From: Hymenobacter armeniacus
Lineage (GTDB): Bacteria > Bacteroidota > Bacteroidia > Cytophagales > Hymenobacteraceae
NCBI RefSeq assembly: GCF_014699055.1
Contig: NZ_JACXAC010000004.1
Coordinates: 496,001-560,000 of the forward strand
DNA: 64,000 nucleotides
Reading direction: 5' to 3'
Position 1 is the stretch's first letter. Each line of letters opens with the position of its first letter. The translations under genes and the position numbers were made by a program. The notes beneath the pieces were generated by a model. The model had not been told where the DNA came from, did not search any database, and worked only from the letters and a program-made list of their open reading frames with translations. Below, in pieces: positions 53,647-61,517 of the stretch.

Positions 53647-54021
53647 TCACCACTTCTTGAAAATGACGTACACCGCCGCCACCAGCAGCCCGAAGCCCAC
53701 GAGGTGGTTCCAGCCCAGCTTGTCGGTTTTGAACACGAACACGGCGCACACCGTGAAAACAGTCAGCGTGATGACTTCTTGAATGACTTTGAGCTGAAAC
53801 AGGCTGAACGGCCCGCCGTTTTCCTCGAACCCCAGCCGGTTGGCCGGCACCTGGAAGATGTATTCGAACAAGGCCAGCCCCCAGCTCACCAAGATAACCC
53901 CAACCAGCCCCAGTTTGGCAAACCAGGCCATTTTTTTGAATAAGTGCAGGTGCCCGTACCAGGCAAACGTCATAAACAGATTGGAAATGGTGAGCAGCAC
54001 CAGGGAAAACACGCCTTTCAT
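53647..54021 (-). CDS. DMT-like small membrane protein (DUF486)
   Basis: 124 residues from ATG at 54021, where the conserved start [21 protein letters not shown] begins; the longer frame to 54108 adds a non-membrane leader. Four hydrophobic segments fit the ~115-residue DUF486 family: 3-22, ~37-57, a middle one around [14 protein letters not shown], and the C-terminal [16 protein letters not shown]. Conserved FAWYGHL and [13 protein letters not shown] are present. The function is unknown; a relation to small multidrug transporters has been proposed for the fold. Confidence 0.88.
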   Translation of the reverse strand: MKGVFSLVLLTISNLFMTFAWYGHLHLFKKMAWFAKLGLVGVILVSWGLALFEYIFQVPANRLGFEENGGPFSLFQLKVIQEVITLTVFTVCAVFVFKTDKLGWNHLVGFGLLVAAVYVIFKKW

Positions 54022-54122
54022 GGGGGGAAACAGGGGGTAGGGATAAGAAACTATGTCCAGTACGTGAGGTCGAGCTTTCTGAGCCATGCCGTTCTTTTGC
54101 TTTCTCATTCTTGCTTCTTTGC

Positions 54123-55040
54123 ATGCGCACCCTCGACCCCGGCATCGGCGAAAAATTTTCGCGGCGCACCAAGCGCGCCATCAACCACGACGGCTCGTTC
54201 AACGTGCGCCGCCGCGGCGGCCCGCACCGCCACGACCCCTACCAGTGGCTCACCCGCATGGACTGGTGGCCGTTCATCGGCTTGCTGGTGTTGTTTTTTA
54301 GCGTGCTGAACGTGGTGTTTGCCCTCATCTACCTCGCCTTGGGCCTCGAAAGCCTGCCGGGCGTGATGGCCCCGCGCGGCTGGTGGCAGGACTTTCTGAG
54401 CGCGCTGTTTTTCTCCATTCAAACCTTCACCTCGGTGGGCTACGGGCACGTGTACCCGGCCACCAACGGCTCGGGCTTCGTGTCGAGCATGGAGGCGCTG
54501 GTGGGCGTGCTCTCCTTTGCGCTGGCCACGGGCTTACTCTACGGACGGTTTTCGCGGCCCACGGCGCGCATTTATTTCAGCCGCACGGCCATCATCAGCC
54601 GGCGGGCCGACGGCACGCCCTGCCTGCAGTTTCGCATTGCCAACCAGCGCGCCAACGTGCTGATTGACTTGCAGGCCCGCGTGCTGCTCAAGAGCGTGAA
54701 CGAAACCACCAACGACCAGACCTACGCCCTGCTGCCGCTGGAGCGCAACGCCATCAGCTTCTTCCCGCTGAGCTGGACGCTGGTGCACGACATCACGCCC
54801 GACAGCCCGCTCCATGGCCTCCAGCCCGCCGACTACGCGCGCCTCGACGTCGAAATCATCGTTCAGCTCAAAGGCTACGACGACACCTTTGCGCAAGACG
54901 TGCACGCCCGCAACTCCTACACCCACGACGAGATAGAATGGCACCGCCGCTTCGTGCGCGCCTATGAGGTCGACGACGACGGCATTGCCGTGCTCGATTT
55001 AGACCAGCTGCACACGACGGAGGCCTTGTCCAATGGGTGA
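54123..55040 (+). CDS. Inward-rectifier-type potassium channel (KirBac-like)
   Basis: 305 residues from ATG at 54123. An N-terminal slide helix (DPYQWLTRMDWWPF) leads into TM1 (~46-70), pore helix, selectivity filter TFTSVGYG at 101-108 and TM2 (~120-145). The C-terminal cytoplasmic Kir domain has the usual beta-sandwich (GTPCLQFRIANQRANVLIDL, LVHDITPDSPLHG). Length and order fit bacterial Kir channels, which conduct K+ across the inner membrane under lipid and ligand control. Its stop codon lies inside the inverted repeat at 55031. Confidence 0.93.
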   Translation: MRTLDPGIGEKFSRRTKRAINHDGSFNVRRRGGPHRHDPYQWLTRMDWWPFIGLLVLFFSVLNVVFALIYLALGLESLPGVMAPRGWWQDFLSALFFSIQTFTSVGYGHVYPATNGSGFVSSMEALVGVLSFALATGLLYGRFSRPTARIYFSRTAIISRRADGTPCLQFRIANQRANVLIDLQARVLLKSVNETTNDQTYALLPLERNAISFFPLSWTLVHDITPDSPLHGLQPADYARLDVEIIVQLKGYDDTFAQDVHARNSYTHDEIEWHRRFVRAYEVDDDGIAVLDLDQLHTTEALSNG

Positions 55041-55109
55041 ATGGGCGAATGAGTAAATGAGTGAATGGTATGGAAGAAGCGAAGAGAATTTCACCCATTC
55101 ACCCATTGC
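55031..55109. repeat. Octad-unit inverted repeat between convergent genes
   Basis: Left arm ATGGGTGA, ATGGGCGA, ATGAGTAA, ATGAGTGA (8-nt period); right arm TTTCACCC, ATTCACCC, ATTG. The outer ~20 bp pair. It covers the Kir stop codon and ends 3 bp before the phospholipase stop, so it probably serves as a two-way terminator. Confidence 0.8.
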
Positions 55110-55112
55110 AGC

Positions 55113-56090
55113 CTACTCATCGTGCCCCGGCGCCGACACCACGGGCTTGGCCGCGGCTTCCTTGGCTTCGCGCTCCAAGCGCTGCTTCTCGGTTTCAGAA
55201 GGCGTGCGCGGCAGCTGGCTCAGGTCGGGCGAGCCGCCGTCAACCCAGCAGGTAAACCAGAAGTCGCCAATCAGGGCCGCGGCGTAGCGCATCTGGCGCT
55301 CTACCTGGCCATTCAGGCGGGCGTGGTAAGCCCGGCTGAATTCCCGCGAATACGTCCGCACGGTGTTGTTGCCGCGCTGCTCGTAGCCAAATTTCTGGTC
55401 GCCGGCCGACTGCGCCGTCAGCTGCCGCTCAAACAGCAGCACCGAATCGACGGCCGCGTGCGAGCGAATGACGGCCGCCCAGATGGCATTCGTGGGATTG
55501 TCGAGGTACTCGGCCTTGCCGGTAAACAGGTCGTAGTCGGCGCTCAGCAGCTCGGGTAGCCGCGACTCCCACAGCCCGTGAATGCCGCGCTGGCCGGTGA
55601 GCTGGCCGTTGTAGTTTTTGGTGGTGTGCAGCGGCACGCAGGCATCGGCCACGTAGTGCCCCATGTCGGCCGATAGGCGCAAAATGCGGTCGGTGTCCTT
55701 GGCCTTAAAGGCGGCGGTGAGTTGGTTTTTCATGGCCACCACGTTCCAGGGCACAATGCCGTGGCGCTGCAGGGAGTCTTCGCCGTAGCGGGCCACGGCG
55801 TCGGCGTACTTGCGGGGCAGCTTGTACTCGGCGCTGTCGCCGTAGCGGTCCACGTCCAGAAAGTGCTTGGGGGCCTCGTCGGGCACCACGGTGCGGCGCG
55901 AGTCGGGCCGCGTGGCGTTCACCGTGAGGTACTCAATGTTGGCCTTGTAAAAGCCTATCATGCCCGGCGGCAGCGTGTACACGGCCAGCCGGTTGAGCAG
56001 GCGGTGACCAAAAAAGCCCCAGGCCTGGGCCCGGTAGGCCACAAGCACGAGGGGCAGACAAAACAGTAAAGCGTAGCCGTATTTTTTCAC
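55113..56090 (-). CDS. Zinc-dependent phospholipase C / S1-P1 nuclease-like secreted protein
   Basis: 325 residues from GTG at 56090 (MKKYGYALLFCLPLVLVAYR, then AQA cleavage); a TTG three codons earlier is the alternative. The mature N-terminus begins WGFFGHRLLNR, where the Trp amine and first His bind zinc in this superfamily. Further ligand candidates lie in HFLDVDRYGD, DMGHYVADACVPLHTTKNYNG and GIHGLWESRLPE, the expected H-D-H-H-E order. Members cleave phospholipids or nucleic acids in the periplasm or outside; the substrate cannot be decided here. The tail is Glu/Lys/Ala-rich. Confidence 0.82.
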   Translation of the reverse strand: MKKYGYALLFCLPLVLVAYRAQAWGFFGHRLLNRLAVYTLPPGMIGFYKANIEYLTVNATRPDSRRTVVPDEAPKHFLDVDRYGDSAEYKLPRKYADAVARYGEDSLQRHGIVPWNVVAMKNQLTAAFKAKDTDRILRLSADMGHYVADACVPLHTTKNYNGQLTGQRGIHGLWESRLPELLSADYDLFTGKAEYLDNPTNAIWAAVIRSHAAVDSVLLFERQLTAQSAGDQKFGYEQRGNNTVRTYSREFSRAYHARLNGQVERQMRYAAALIGDFWFTCWVDGGSPDLSQLPRTPSETEKQRLEREAKEAAAKPVVSAPGHDE

Positions 56091-56141
56091 GGCAAACAAG
56101 GTACGGCGACGGCTGCGTAACTAATCAAAGAAGTAATGTAA

Positions 56142-56240
56142 AAATCTGTCATCCTGAGCGCAGCGAAGGACCTTATTACGTCAGGACAATAGCTGTTCCT
56201 CCGTGATAAGGTCCTTCGCTGCGCTCAGGATGACAGATTT
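56142..56240. repeat. Near-perfect 39-bp inverted repeat (GAGCGCAGCGAAG family) after def
   Basis: Arms 56142-56180 and 56202-56240 (AAATCTGTCATCCTGAGCGC, then AGCGAAGGACCTTATnACG) match at 38 of 39 positions around a 21-nt loop. It starts 51 bp upstream of the phospholipase start and ends 2 bp from the def stop codon, so it probably ends the ruvX-def transcript. Confidence 0.92.
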
Positions 56241-56242
56241 GC

Positions 56243-56851
56243 CTAGCGCCGCCGGCCCTCGCCGGCAAACTTCATGCGGTAGTCATGCTTTACGTCGCCC
56301 TTGCTGATGCGGGCCAGTTTGCCCTTCAGCAGCTGCTTCTTAAAGCCCGACAGCTTGTCGGTGAACAAGATGCCCTCCAGGTGGTCGTACTCGTGCTGAA
56401 TCACGCGCGCGGCCATGCCCGAAAACGCTTCTTCGTGCACCTGGCGGTTTTCGTCCTCGTAGCGCAGCACGATGTCGGCGTGGCGCGTCACCAGCTCCCG
56501 CACGCCGGGTATGCTCAGGCAGCCTTCCTCGAAGCCCCATTCCTCGCCGGTTTCGCTCACCATCTGCGGGTTCAGAAAGGCGCGCTTGATGCCCTGCTCG
56601 GGCACTTCGCCTTCTTCCAGCTCGGCCAGGTCTTCCTCGTCCAGCTCCACCATGGGGGCAGTGTCAATCACGAACAGGCGCACGGCCTTGCCAATCTGGG
56701 GGGCCGCGAGGCCCACGCCGTTGGCCGAGTACATGGTTTCGTACATGTCGCCAATCAACTGCTTGAGCTCGGCGGCGGGCAGGTCGGCGGGCAGGTTCTT
56801 GGCTTTGGTTTTCAGCACGGGGTCGCCGATGGCGACAATGGAGTAAATCAT
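56243..56851 (-). CDS. def: Peptide deformylase
   Basis: 202 residues from ATG at 56851 (MIYSIVAIGDPVLK), the family start; the frame is open upstream only through a repeat. The three motifs are complete: GVGLAAPQIG, EGCLSIPG with metal ligand C111, and QHEYDHLEG with H153, catalytic E154 and H157. It removes the formyl group from nascent proteins in the cytoplasm. An acidic insert (ELDEEDLAELEEGEVPEQG, ~80-98) lies between motifs 1 and 2, as in many Bacteroidota. It follows ruvX in the same direction. Confidence 0.97.
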   Translation of the reverse strand: MIYSIVAIGDPVLKTKAKNLPADLPAAELKQLIGDMYETMYSANGVGLAAPQIGKAVRLFVIDTAPMVELDEEDLAELEEGEVPEQGIKRAFLNPQMVSETGEEWGFEEGCLSIPGVRELVTRHADIVLRYEDENRQVHEEAFSGMAARVIQHEYDHLEGILFTDKLSGFKKQLLKGKLARISKGDVKHDYRMKFAGEGRRR

Positions 56852-56857
56852 AGTAGT

Positions 56858-56955
56858 GGTCAGTTGTTCGTAGTCAGTTGTCAGGAGGCAGCCGCCGGTC
56901 GGTCGTTGTCGGCTGCCGACGCAATGGTCCGACAACCGACAACAAACAACCGACC
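56858..56955. repeat. Heptad-unit inverted repeat between ruvX and def
   Basis: Right arm CGACAAC, CGACAAC, AAACAAC, CGACC; left arm GGTCAGTTGTTCGTAGTCAG, TTGTC with AGTTGT 14 nt apart. The arms pair imperfectly over ~26 bp, and the centre holds a further GTCGGCTGCCGAC hairpin. It fills the whole gap between the two genes. Confidence 0.75.
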
Positions 56956-56956
56956 G

Positions 56957-57382
56957 CTAAACTTCTCGCATCAGCGGCGATTCGAGAAAAGATTGCAGAA
57001 TCAGCGTGGCGCTGATGCGGTCCACGGTGGCTTTGTCGCGCCGGGCTTTCTGGCCCAGGCCGCCGGCCAGCATGGTGGCGTGGGCCATGCGCGAGGTAAA
57101 CCGCTCGTCGAGCTCGTGCACGGGCACGTCGGGCAGCTCGCGGCGTAACGTGCGCAGCAGGCCCACCACGGCGCTCGTCACGTCGGTGGGCTCGTTGAGC
57201 AACGTGCGGGGCATGCCCACCACGATGGCGCGCAGCGGCTCGCGCTGGTGGTAGGCCTTCACGTACGTCAGCAGGTCTTTGCTGTGAATGGTTTCGAGCG
57301 GCGAGGCAATGAGGCACAGCGGGTCGGTGGCGGCCAGGCCAACGCGCTTGTTCCCGTAATCGATGGCAAGAATGCGGCCCAT
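56957..57382 (-). CDS. ruvX: RuvX (YqgF) family protein: putative Holliday junction resolvase / pre-16S rRNA nuclease
   Basis: 141 residues from ATG at 57382. RNase H-fold motifs: MGRILAIDYGNKRVGLAATD with the first catalytic Asp, IVVGMPRTLLNE, HELDERFTSRMA with the Glu-containing second site, and the C-terminal KATVDRISATLILQSFL with the last Asp. YqgF proteins mature the 16S rRNA 5' end; a resolvase role is also assigned by annotation. A perfect TATCTTTG box lies ~50 bp upstream. def follows 105 bp downstream, across a repeat. Confidence 0.95.
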   Translation of the reverse strand: MGRILAIDYGNKRVGLAATDPLCLIASPLETIHSKDLLTYVKAYHQREPLRAIVVGMPRTLLNEPTDVTSAVVGLLRTLRRELPDVPVHELDERFTSRMAHATMLAGGLGQKARRDKATVDRISATLILQSFLESPLMREV

Positions 57383-57432
57383 GTGCCCGGTGTGCTTATG
57401 CGGAAAGGAAACGGCCGCCGTGGCCGCTGGTG

Positions 57433-57440
57433 CAAAGATA
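57433..57440 (-). promoter_or_regulatory. Bacteroidota -7 promoter box (TATCTTTG) of ruvX
   Basis: A perfect TAnnTTTG on the minus strand, 50 bp upstream of the ruvX ATG, giving a ~45-nt leader. The -33 TTTG is not obvious. Confidence 0.55.
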
Positions 57441-57709
57441 CGGCAGGGGGCAGGGCCTAATCCGAAGCGCACCCGTTGCCGTACCTACCCGTCCTTCGGC
57501 GCTGGCATCGAGAAAGGCAGTACTGAACGGGTTTTTGCCCTGACTCATCGAAATCACGTCAATGATGAATTGGTAAAATCCTAAATTGCATCGTCAAAGA
57601 AGATGCACTTAAACATGTTTTTTAATTGCAATATCCCGTAAGTATTATCGGTTTATTTGCTTTTTGAATCTAAAATACTGTATTTATTAAAGAAATTGCC
57701 TTGTTGAGG

Positions 57710-57717
57710 TATGTTTG
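57710..57717 (+). promoter_or_regulatory. Candidate -7 promoter box (TATGTTTG) of the S41 protease gene
   Basis: A perfect TAnnTTTG in an AT-rich stretch, 80 bp upstream of the ATG at 57798. No exact -33 TTTG is present at the right distance. Confidence 0.45.
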
Positions 57718-57797
57718 AGATGCCAACTAAGAAACTTTCAATAGTTTTGGTTTCAACTTACGGTTTATTCTATACGCTAACATCTATACTCTAATTA

Positions 57798-59474
57798 ATG
57801 TCCGCTACCCTTCCCGATGCTTCGGAATCCGTCCGGCCGGCTGCCCGGCAGCGGCTGCGCGGGTGGCTACGCCAGGGCGCGCTGCTCACCCTGGCCCTGG
57901 CCTGCGGCGTGCTGGTGGCCAACAATCCCTTCCGGCCTTCGTCGGAAAACCCCGATGCCACGGCCCGCGGCTACCTGCGCTTCAAGGAAATTCTGAGCTA
58001 CGTAGACCGCGACTACGCCGACTCCGTCGACACCGAGGGCCTGGCCGACTACGCCGTGGTGCAAATGCTGGAAAAGCTCGACCCGCACTCGGTGTACATC
58101 CCGGCGCGTGACCGCGACAAAACCGACGCCTTCCTGCAGAGCGACTACGACGGCGTGGGCATTGAATTCAACGTTTTCCGCGACACCATGACCGTGGTGG
58201 CCCCGCTCAGCGGCGGCCCCGCCGAGCAAGCGGGCGTGCAGCCCGGCGACCAGATTCTGAGCATCGGCGGCAAGCGCGTGTCGGGCGCCCACCTCACCAC
58301 GGGCCGCCTCACCGAGCTGCTGCGCGGCCCGCGCGGCAGCAGCCTCACCGTGGAGCTGCGCCGCCGGCACCTGGGCCAGCCGCTGCGCCTGAGCATTGCG
58401 CGCAGCCGCATCACCAATTCGTCCATCGACGCGGCTTACCTGGTCGATGACCAGACCGGCTACATCAAGGTGAGCCGGTTTGCCTCGAACACTTACGACG
58501 AGTTCAAGGCCGCGCTGGTCGACCTGCGCCGCCAGGGCCTCACGCGCCTCGTGCTCGACCTGCGCGGCAACCCCGGCGGCTACCTCGACCGCGCCACCCG
58601 CCTGGCCGACGAGTTCATCGCCGGTTCGCGCAAAATCGTGTACACCGACGGCAAAGGCGAGCAATACGACTCGCAGACCTACGCCAAAGTAGCCGGCGAA
58701 TTTGAGGAAGGCGCCCTGGTGGTGCTCGTGGACGAAGGCAGCGCCTCGGCCGCCGAAGTGGTGGCCGGCGCCCTGCAGGACCACGACCGCGCCATTCTGG
58801 TGGGTCGCCGCACCTTCGGCAAGGGCCTCGTGCAGCAGCCCATCTCGCTCAGCGACGGCGGCGAGCTGCGCCTCACCATTGCCCGCTACTACACGCCCGC
58901 CGGCCGCTCCATTCAGAAGCCCTACGGCGCCAACTACGCCGAATACAGCGCCGACGTGGCCAACCGCGCCGCCCGCGGCGAGCTGCAGTCGGCCGACAGC
59001 GTGAAGTTTGCCAAAGGTCTGCGGTTTCGCACCGACCACGGCCGCACGGTGTACGGCGGCGGCGGCATCATGCCCGACGTGTTTGTGGCCCGCGACTCGG
59101 TGGCCCACTCTGCCTATTACACCCGGCTGATGAGCCACGGCGTGGCCCGCGCTTTCGCCCTCAATTTCTACCAAAGCCACAAGGCCGAACTGGAGGGCCT
59201 GCGCTTTGAGCAGTTCAACGCCACGTTTCGCATCTCGGACGCGCAGCTGGTGAGCCTGGCCGCCCAAGCCGCGCAGGATGGCGTGAAGGCCGACGCCGGC
59301 ACCGTGCGCCGCTGTGCCGCCCTGCTGCGCAACCAGCTGAAGGCCTACATTGCCCGCAGCGCCTACGGCACGGTGGCCTACTACACCGTGCTGCGCGAGC
59401 AGGACCAGGAGCTGCAGAGCGCCCTGCACGCCGTGAGCGACAGCTCGGCGCAGCTGGCGCTGCTGGGGAAATAA
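57798..59474 (+). CDS. C-terminal processing peptidase (S41, CtpA/Prc-like)
   Basis: 558 residues. A signal-anchor near the N-terminus (GALLTLALACGVLVANN, ~32-48) follows an Arg-rich cytoplasmic leader. An N-terminal S41 part (~60-100) precedes a PDZ domain (~108-190, GVGIEFNVFRD to GVQPGDQILSIGG) and the protease core with DEGSASAAE (catalytic S317) and TFGKGLVQ (K342), the Ser-Lys spacing of 25 seen in D1 processing protease. A ~150-residue C-terminal extension follows. It acts in the periplasm on unfolded or tagged proteins. It has its own AT-rich promoter region and a hairpin after the stop. Confidence 0.93.
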   Translation: MSATLPDASESVRPAARQRLRGWLRQGALLTLALACGVLVANNPFRPSSENPDATARGYLRFKEILSYVDRDYADSVDTEGLADYAVVQMLEKLDPHSVYIPARDRDKTDAFLQSDYDGVGIEFNVFRDTMTVVAPLSGGPAEQAGVQPGDQILSIGGKRVSGAHLTTGRLTELLRGPRGSSLTVELRRRHLGQPLRLSIARSRITNSSIDAAYLVDDQTGYIKVSRFASNTYDEFKAALVDLRRQGLTRLVLDLRGNPGGYLDRATRLADEFIAGSRKIVYTDGKGEQYDSQTYAKVAGEFEEGALVVLVDEGSASAAEVVAGALQDHDRAILVGRRTFGKGLVQQPISLSDGGELRLTIARYYTPAGRSIQKPYGANYAEYSADVANRAARGELQSADSVKFAKGLRFRTDHGRTVYGGGGIMPDVFVARDSVAHSAYYTRLMSHGVARAFALNFYQSHKAELEGLRFEQFNATFRISDAQLVSLAAQAAQDGVKADAGTVRRCAALLRNQLKAYIARSAYGTVAYYTVLREQDQELQSALHAVSDSSAQLALLGK

Positions 59475-59478
59475 CGCA

Positions 59479-59551
59479 CCCCCAAGCGGTGTTTGGGTTC
59501 GGTTGAAATCGTTCGCTCTCGCACTGTCCGTGCCCAGGCACCGCTTGGGGG
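59479..59551. terminator. Stem-loop between the S41 protease and homogentisate dioxygenase genes
   Basis: CCCCCAAGCGGTG pairs perfectly with CACCGCTTGGGGG (13 bp) around a 47-nt loop. No T-run follows, so it may be a regulatory or mRNA-end structure rather than a classical terminator. Confidence 0.55.
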
Positions 59552-59631
59552 GGCGGCTGCCGGGTACGCGTTTTTCGTAACTTCACGGGCCCAACCGCAG
59601 GTCAGCGCAAGCTAATCCCACCCCCTGAGTT

Positions 59632-60837
59632 ATGTCGTATTACCACCGCCTCGGCCAGATTCCGCGCAAGCGCCACACCCAGTTCCGCCAGCCCGACGGC
59701 TCCCTGTATTCGGAGCAGCTGGTGGGCACGCTGGGGTTTCACGGCGTGTCGTCGCTGCTCTACCACGTGCACCCGCCCACGCAGATTAAGCACGTGGGCG
59801 AGCCCAAACCGTATGCGCCCAAGCTGCTGAAGGACCGGCCGCTGCAGCCCGAGCACCTGCGCACGCTGGCCCAAACCACCACCGGCGGCGATTACCTGGC
59901 CGCCCGCCAAACCCTGCTCGGCAACGCCGACGTGACCATGAGCATCTGCAACCCCACGGAGAAGCAGATGGGCTACTACTACAAAAACGCCCAGGCCGAC
60001 GAGGTAATTTTCGTGCACGAAGGCCGCGGCGAGCTGTGGAGCCAGATGGGTAAGGTGGCCTTCGAGCCCGGCGACTACGTGGTGGTGCCGCGCACCATCA
60101 TCCACCAGCTGCATTTTGAAGAAGGCCCCGTGCGCCTCATGATTGTGGAATCGTTCAGCCCCGTGGAAACGGTGCGGCGCTACCGCAACCACTTCGGGCA
60201 GCTGCTGGAGCACTCGCCCTACTGCGAGCGCGACATGCGCCCGCCCACCGAACTGCTGCCGCACGACCAGCCCGAGGGCGACTACCTCGTGCAAGTGAAG
60301 AAGGAAGGCATGCTGCACCAGCTCACTTACGCCCACTCGCCCTTCGATGTGGTGGGCTGGGACGGGTATTTTTACCCCTACGCCTTCAGCATTCACGATT
60401 TTGAGCCCATCACGGGGCGCCTGCACCAGCCGCCGCCCGTGCACCAGACATTTGAGGGGCACAACTTCGTTATCTGCTCGTTCGTGCCGCGGCTATTCGA
60501 TTACCACCCGCTCAGCATTCCGGCGCCCTACAACCACGCCAACGTGGATTCGGACGAGGTGCTGTATTACGTGGCCGGCAATTTCATGTCGCGCAAGGGC
60601 GTCGATTTGGCGTCCTTCACCTGGCACCCCACGGGGCTGCCGCACGGCCCGCACCCCGGCACCGTGGAGGCCAGCCTCGGCAAAAAGGAAACCCACGAGC
60701 TGGCCGTGATGGTCGACACCTTCCGCCCGCTCTACCTCACCGAAACCGCGCTGCCCTACGTGGACGCCCGCTACCCCATGAGCTGGAACCCCGGCTTCGT
60801 GCCCGACCCGCCCCGCTCGGCCGACCTAATGGACTAA
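59632..60837 (+). CDS. hmgA: Homogentisate 1,2-dioxygenase family protein
   Basis: 401 residues, family length. Two cupin halves; the iron-binding C-terminal half has PAPYNHANVDSDEVLYYVAG (His and Glu ligands) and HPTGLPHGPHPGTVEAS (third His). The N-terminal start SYYHRLGQIPRKRHTQFRQPDG is typical of the bacterial branch. It opens the ring of homogentisate to maleylacetoacetate in tyrosine and phenylalanine breakdown, in the cytoplasm. No other pathway gene (hppD, fumarylacetoacetase) lies in the window. A GTAACTTCA box 40 bp upstream may be a weak promoter. Confidence 0.92.
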   Translation: MSYYHRLGQIPRKRHTQFRQPDGSLYSEQLVGTLGFHGVSSLLYHVHPPTQIKHVGEPKPYAPKLLKDRPLQPEHLRTLAQTTTGGDYLAARQTLLGNADVTMSICNPTEKQMGYYYKNAQADEVIFVHEGRGELWSQMGKVAFEPGDYVVVPRTIIHQLHFEEGPVRLMIVESFSPVETVRRYRNHFGQLLEHSPYCERDMRPPTELLPHDQPEGDYLVQVKKEGMLHQLTYAHSPFDVVGWDGYFYPYAFSIHDFEPITGRLHQPPPVHQTFEGHNFVICSFVPRLFDYHPLSIPAPYNHANVDSDEVLYYVAGNFMSRKGVDLASFTWHPTGLPHGPHPGTVEASLGKKETHELAVMVDTFRPLYLTETALPYVDARYPMSWNPGFVPDPPRSADLMD

Positions 60838-60913
60838 GCCCGCCGGCCCCTCCCGGAACTTCCACCCCGGAATTTTTCGTATACTCGGTTCTTCTAATTC
60901 AAATATGACGACC

Positions 60914-61438
60914 ATGAAAAGAATCTTCCTCCTGGCGCCCTTGGTGCTGTTTCTGGCCGTAGTGGGCTGCAAGAAGATTGACCAGCTGCTGACGTTCACC
61001 GTCGACACGTCGCAGAGCGTGGTCATTCCGGGGCTGCCGGGCTCCACGCAGCTGCCCGCCCCCGTCACGGTGACAACCAACTCGGCCGCTTCGTTTCAGA
61101 ACAACAAGACCACCAAGGACAAGGTGAAGGACGTGTACCTCGAGGAAATGGTGCTAACCATCACCGACCCGTCGGGGGCCAACTTTGACTTTCTCGACAA
61201 GCTGGACGTGTACATCAACACGCCCAACACCAACAACAAAATCCTGCTGGCCAGCATCAGCAGCGTGCCCCGCGGCACCAACACCATCAAGCTGACGCCC
61301 ACCACCGCCCGCCTCGACGAATACCTGAAAGCCGAGACGTATGAGCTGACCGTGGATTCGCGCTCGAACCGATTCAGTGCCAGCAACTTCACGGTGAAGG
61401 CCGATTCGCGCTTCAAGGTGACGGCCAATCCGCTTTAG
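60914..61438 (+). CDS. Lipoprotein of unknown function
   Basis: 174 residues from ATG at 60914 (MKRIFLLAPLVLFLAVVGC, Cys19); an ATG three codons earlier is equally open. The mature protein starts KKIDQLLTFTVDTSQSVVIP and appears all-beta (VYLEEMVLTITDPSGANFDF, LDVYINTPNTNNKILLASIS, TYELTVDSRSNRFSASNFTV). It resembles small beta-sandwich lipoproteins of Bacteroidota, with no catalytic motif. It stands alone and is closed by a terminator. Confidence 0.75.
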   Translation: MKRIFLLAPLVLFLAVVGCKKIDQLLTFTVDTSQSVVIPGLPGSTQLPAPVTVTTNSAASFQNNKTTKDKVKDVYLEEMVLTITDPSGANFDFLDKLDVYINTPNTNNKILLASISSVPRGTNTIKLTPTTARLDEYLKAETYELTVDSRSNRFSASNFTVKADSRFKVTANPL

Positions 61439-61462
61439 TGCTGCCCTAAGCCAATCAACAAG

Positions 61463-61493
61463 AAAGCCGGCTCCGCAAGGGGCCGGCTTTTTT
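61463..61493. terminator. Rho-independent terminator between convergent genes
   Basis: AAAGCCGGCTCC / GGGGCCGGCTTT stem, GCAA-containing loop and six T on the plus strand; AAAG with upstream A-run gives a weaker tail on the other strand. Confidence 0.85.
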
Positions 61494-61517
61494 GTTGAGC
61501 GTTGAGGCCGCTGTTTC

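Larger units (their letters stand above)
57383..57797. other. 415-bp divergent region between ruvX and the S41 protease gene
   Basis: The first ~150 bp are GC-rich and hold the ruvX promoter box; the rest (57540-57797) is AT-rich and holds TATGTTTG for the protease gene. No ORF or RNA gene recognised. Confidence 0.5.
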
